Below the pieces are notes generated by a model. The model did not search any database. It worked only from the letters and a program-made list of their open reading frames with translations, and had not been told where the DNA came from. DNA of 14,621 nt from an uncultured Clostridium sp. (GTDB lineage Bacteria; Bacillota; Clostridia; Clostridiales; Clostridiaceae): positions 1 through 14,621 of the forward strand of contig UQQU01000078.1 in the NCBI GenBank assembly GCA_900543325.1, given 5' to 3'. The translations under genes and the position numbers were made by a program. Numbering within the stretch: position 1 is the stretch's first letter; each line of letters opens with the position of its first letter. Positions 14,551 to 14,621 of this stretch are shown in pieces.

Positions 14551-14621
14551 TAAGAATTTATATTGTTTTTTCCAGAAAAAGTCCTAAAGCTTCGAAGTTC
14601 ACTATCGTTTACCTCAGCTTC
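14550..14621 (-). CDS. Possible C-terminal end of a gene entering from the right edge
   Basis: One minus-strand frame is open from the window edge for 23 codons to a TAA at 14550-14552, while the other two frames stop within the first dozen bases. The reading is charged and ends SGKNNINS. This stretch is less AT-rich than the bases between the cbi genes, which is compatible with either coding sequence or structured RNA. It is too short to assign a family. If real, the gene lies on the same strand, immediately before the cbi leader. Confidence 0.3.
   Translation of the reverse strand, partial: EAEVNDSELRSFRTFSGKNNINS

Noticed and set aside
14385..14621. Cobalamin (B12) riboswitch, T-box, SAM, TPP, lysine or glycine riboswitch upstream of cbiK
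   Set aside because: None of the conserved core segments of these families could be found on either strand. Fragments such as GCTGAGG and GGAGAG occur alone without their partner motifs. A riboswitch may still lie beyond the right edge.

Overview
The window is strongly AT-rich. It uses Clostridium-type codons and strong AGGAGG-like ribosome binding sites, and it carries a GerMN-domain lipoprotein (a domain of spore-forming Firmicutes) together with the oxygen-independent 'early cobalt' corrin pathway. I infer a low-GC, anaerobic, spore-forming clostridium (Clostridium sensu stricto or close). The species cannot be named from this stretch.

Layout. Bases 1-1071 (plus strand): a short leader with a hairpin, a 52-residue six-cysteine DUF1540 protein with its own terminator, then an unrecognised 219-residue secreted helical protein ending at a perfect 15-bp bidirectional terminator. 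Bases 1083-3117 (minus strand): an M20-family amidohydrolase followed by a PAP2-family membrane phosphatase, probably one two-gene transcript. Bases 3246-3983 (plus strand): a GerMN lipoprotein, divergent from the amidohydrolase, with a 20-bp hairpin behind it. Bases 4042-5004 (minus strand): an aromatic-acid-exporter-like membrane protein with a TTG start and its own candidate promoter.

Bases 5130-14384 (minus strand) hold one tightly packed operon, transcribed cbiK-cbiA-cbiC-cbiD-cbiE-cbiT-cbiL-cbiF-cbiG-cbiH-cbiJ. The eleven products cover every recognised anaerobic step from sirohydrochlorin to cob(II)yrinate a,c-diamide. CbiK inserts cobalt. CbiL, CbiH, CbiF, CbiD, CbiT and CbiE methylate the ring, with ring contraction by CbiH and decarboxylation by CbiT. 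CbiG opens the lactone, CbiJ reduces the ring, CbiC moves a methyl group and CbiA amidates the a and c side chains. Genes for making sirohydrochlorin, for adenosylation, for the remaining amidations (cbiP), for aminopropanol attachment (cbiB), for nucleotide-loop assembly and for cobalt uptake are not in this window.

Bases 14385-14621 are the operon leader: an intrinsic terminator just upstream of cbiK, two upstream hairpins with no recognised family, and a possible gene tail running off the right edge. I do not see the hallmarks of a cobalamin riboswitch in the visible leader, which makes it the most interesting non-coding stretch here. Apart from that leader, the secreted orphan protein and the DUF1540 gene, the content is conventional; I see no mobile element, CRISPR array, tRNA, rRNA or evident novel multi-gene system. 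There is no gene-free stretch longer than 300 bases.
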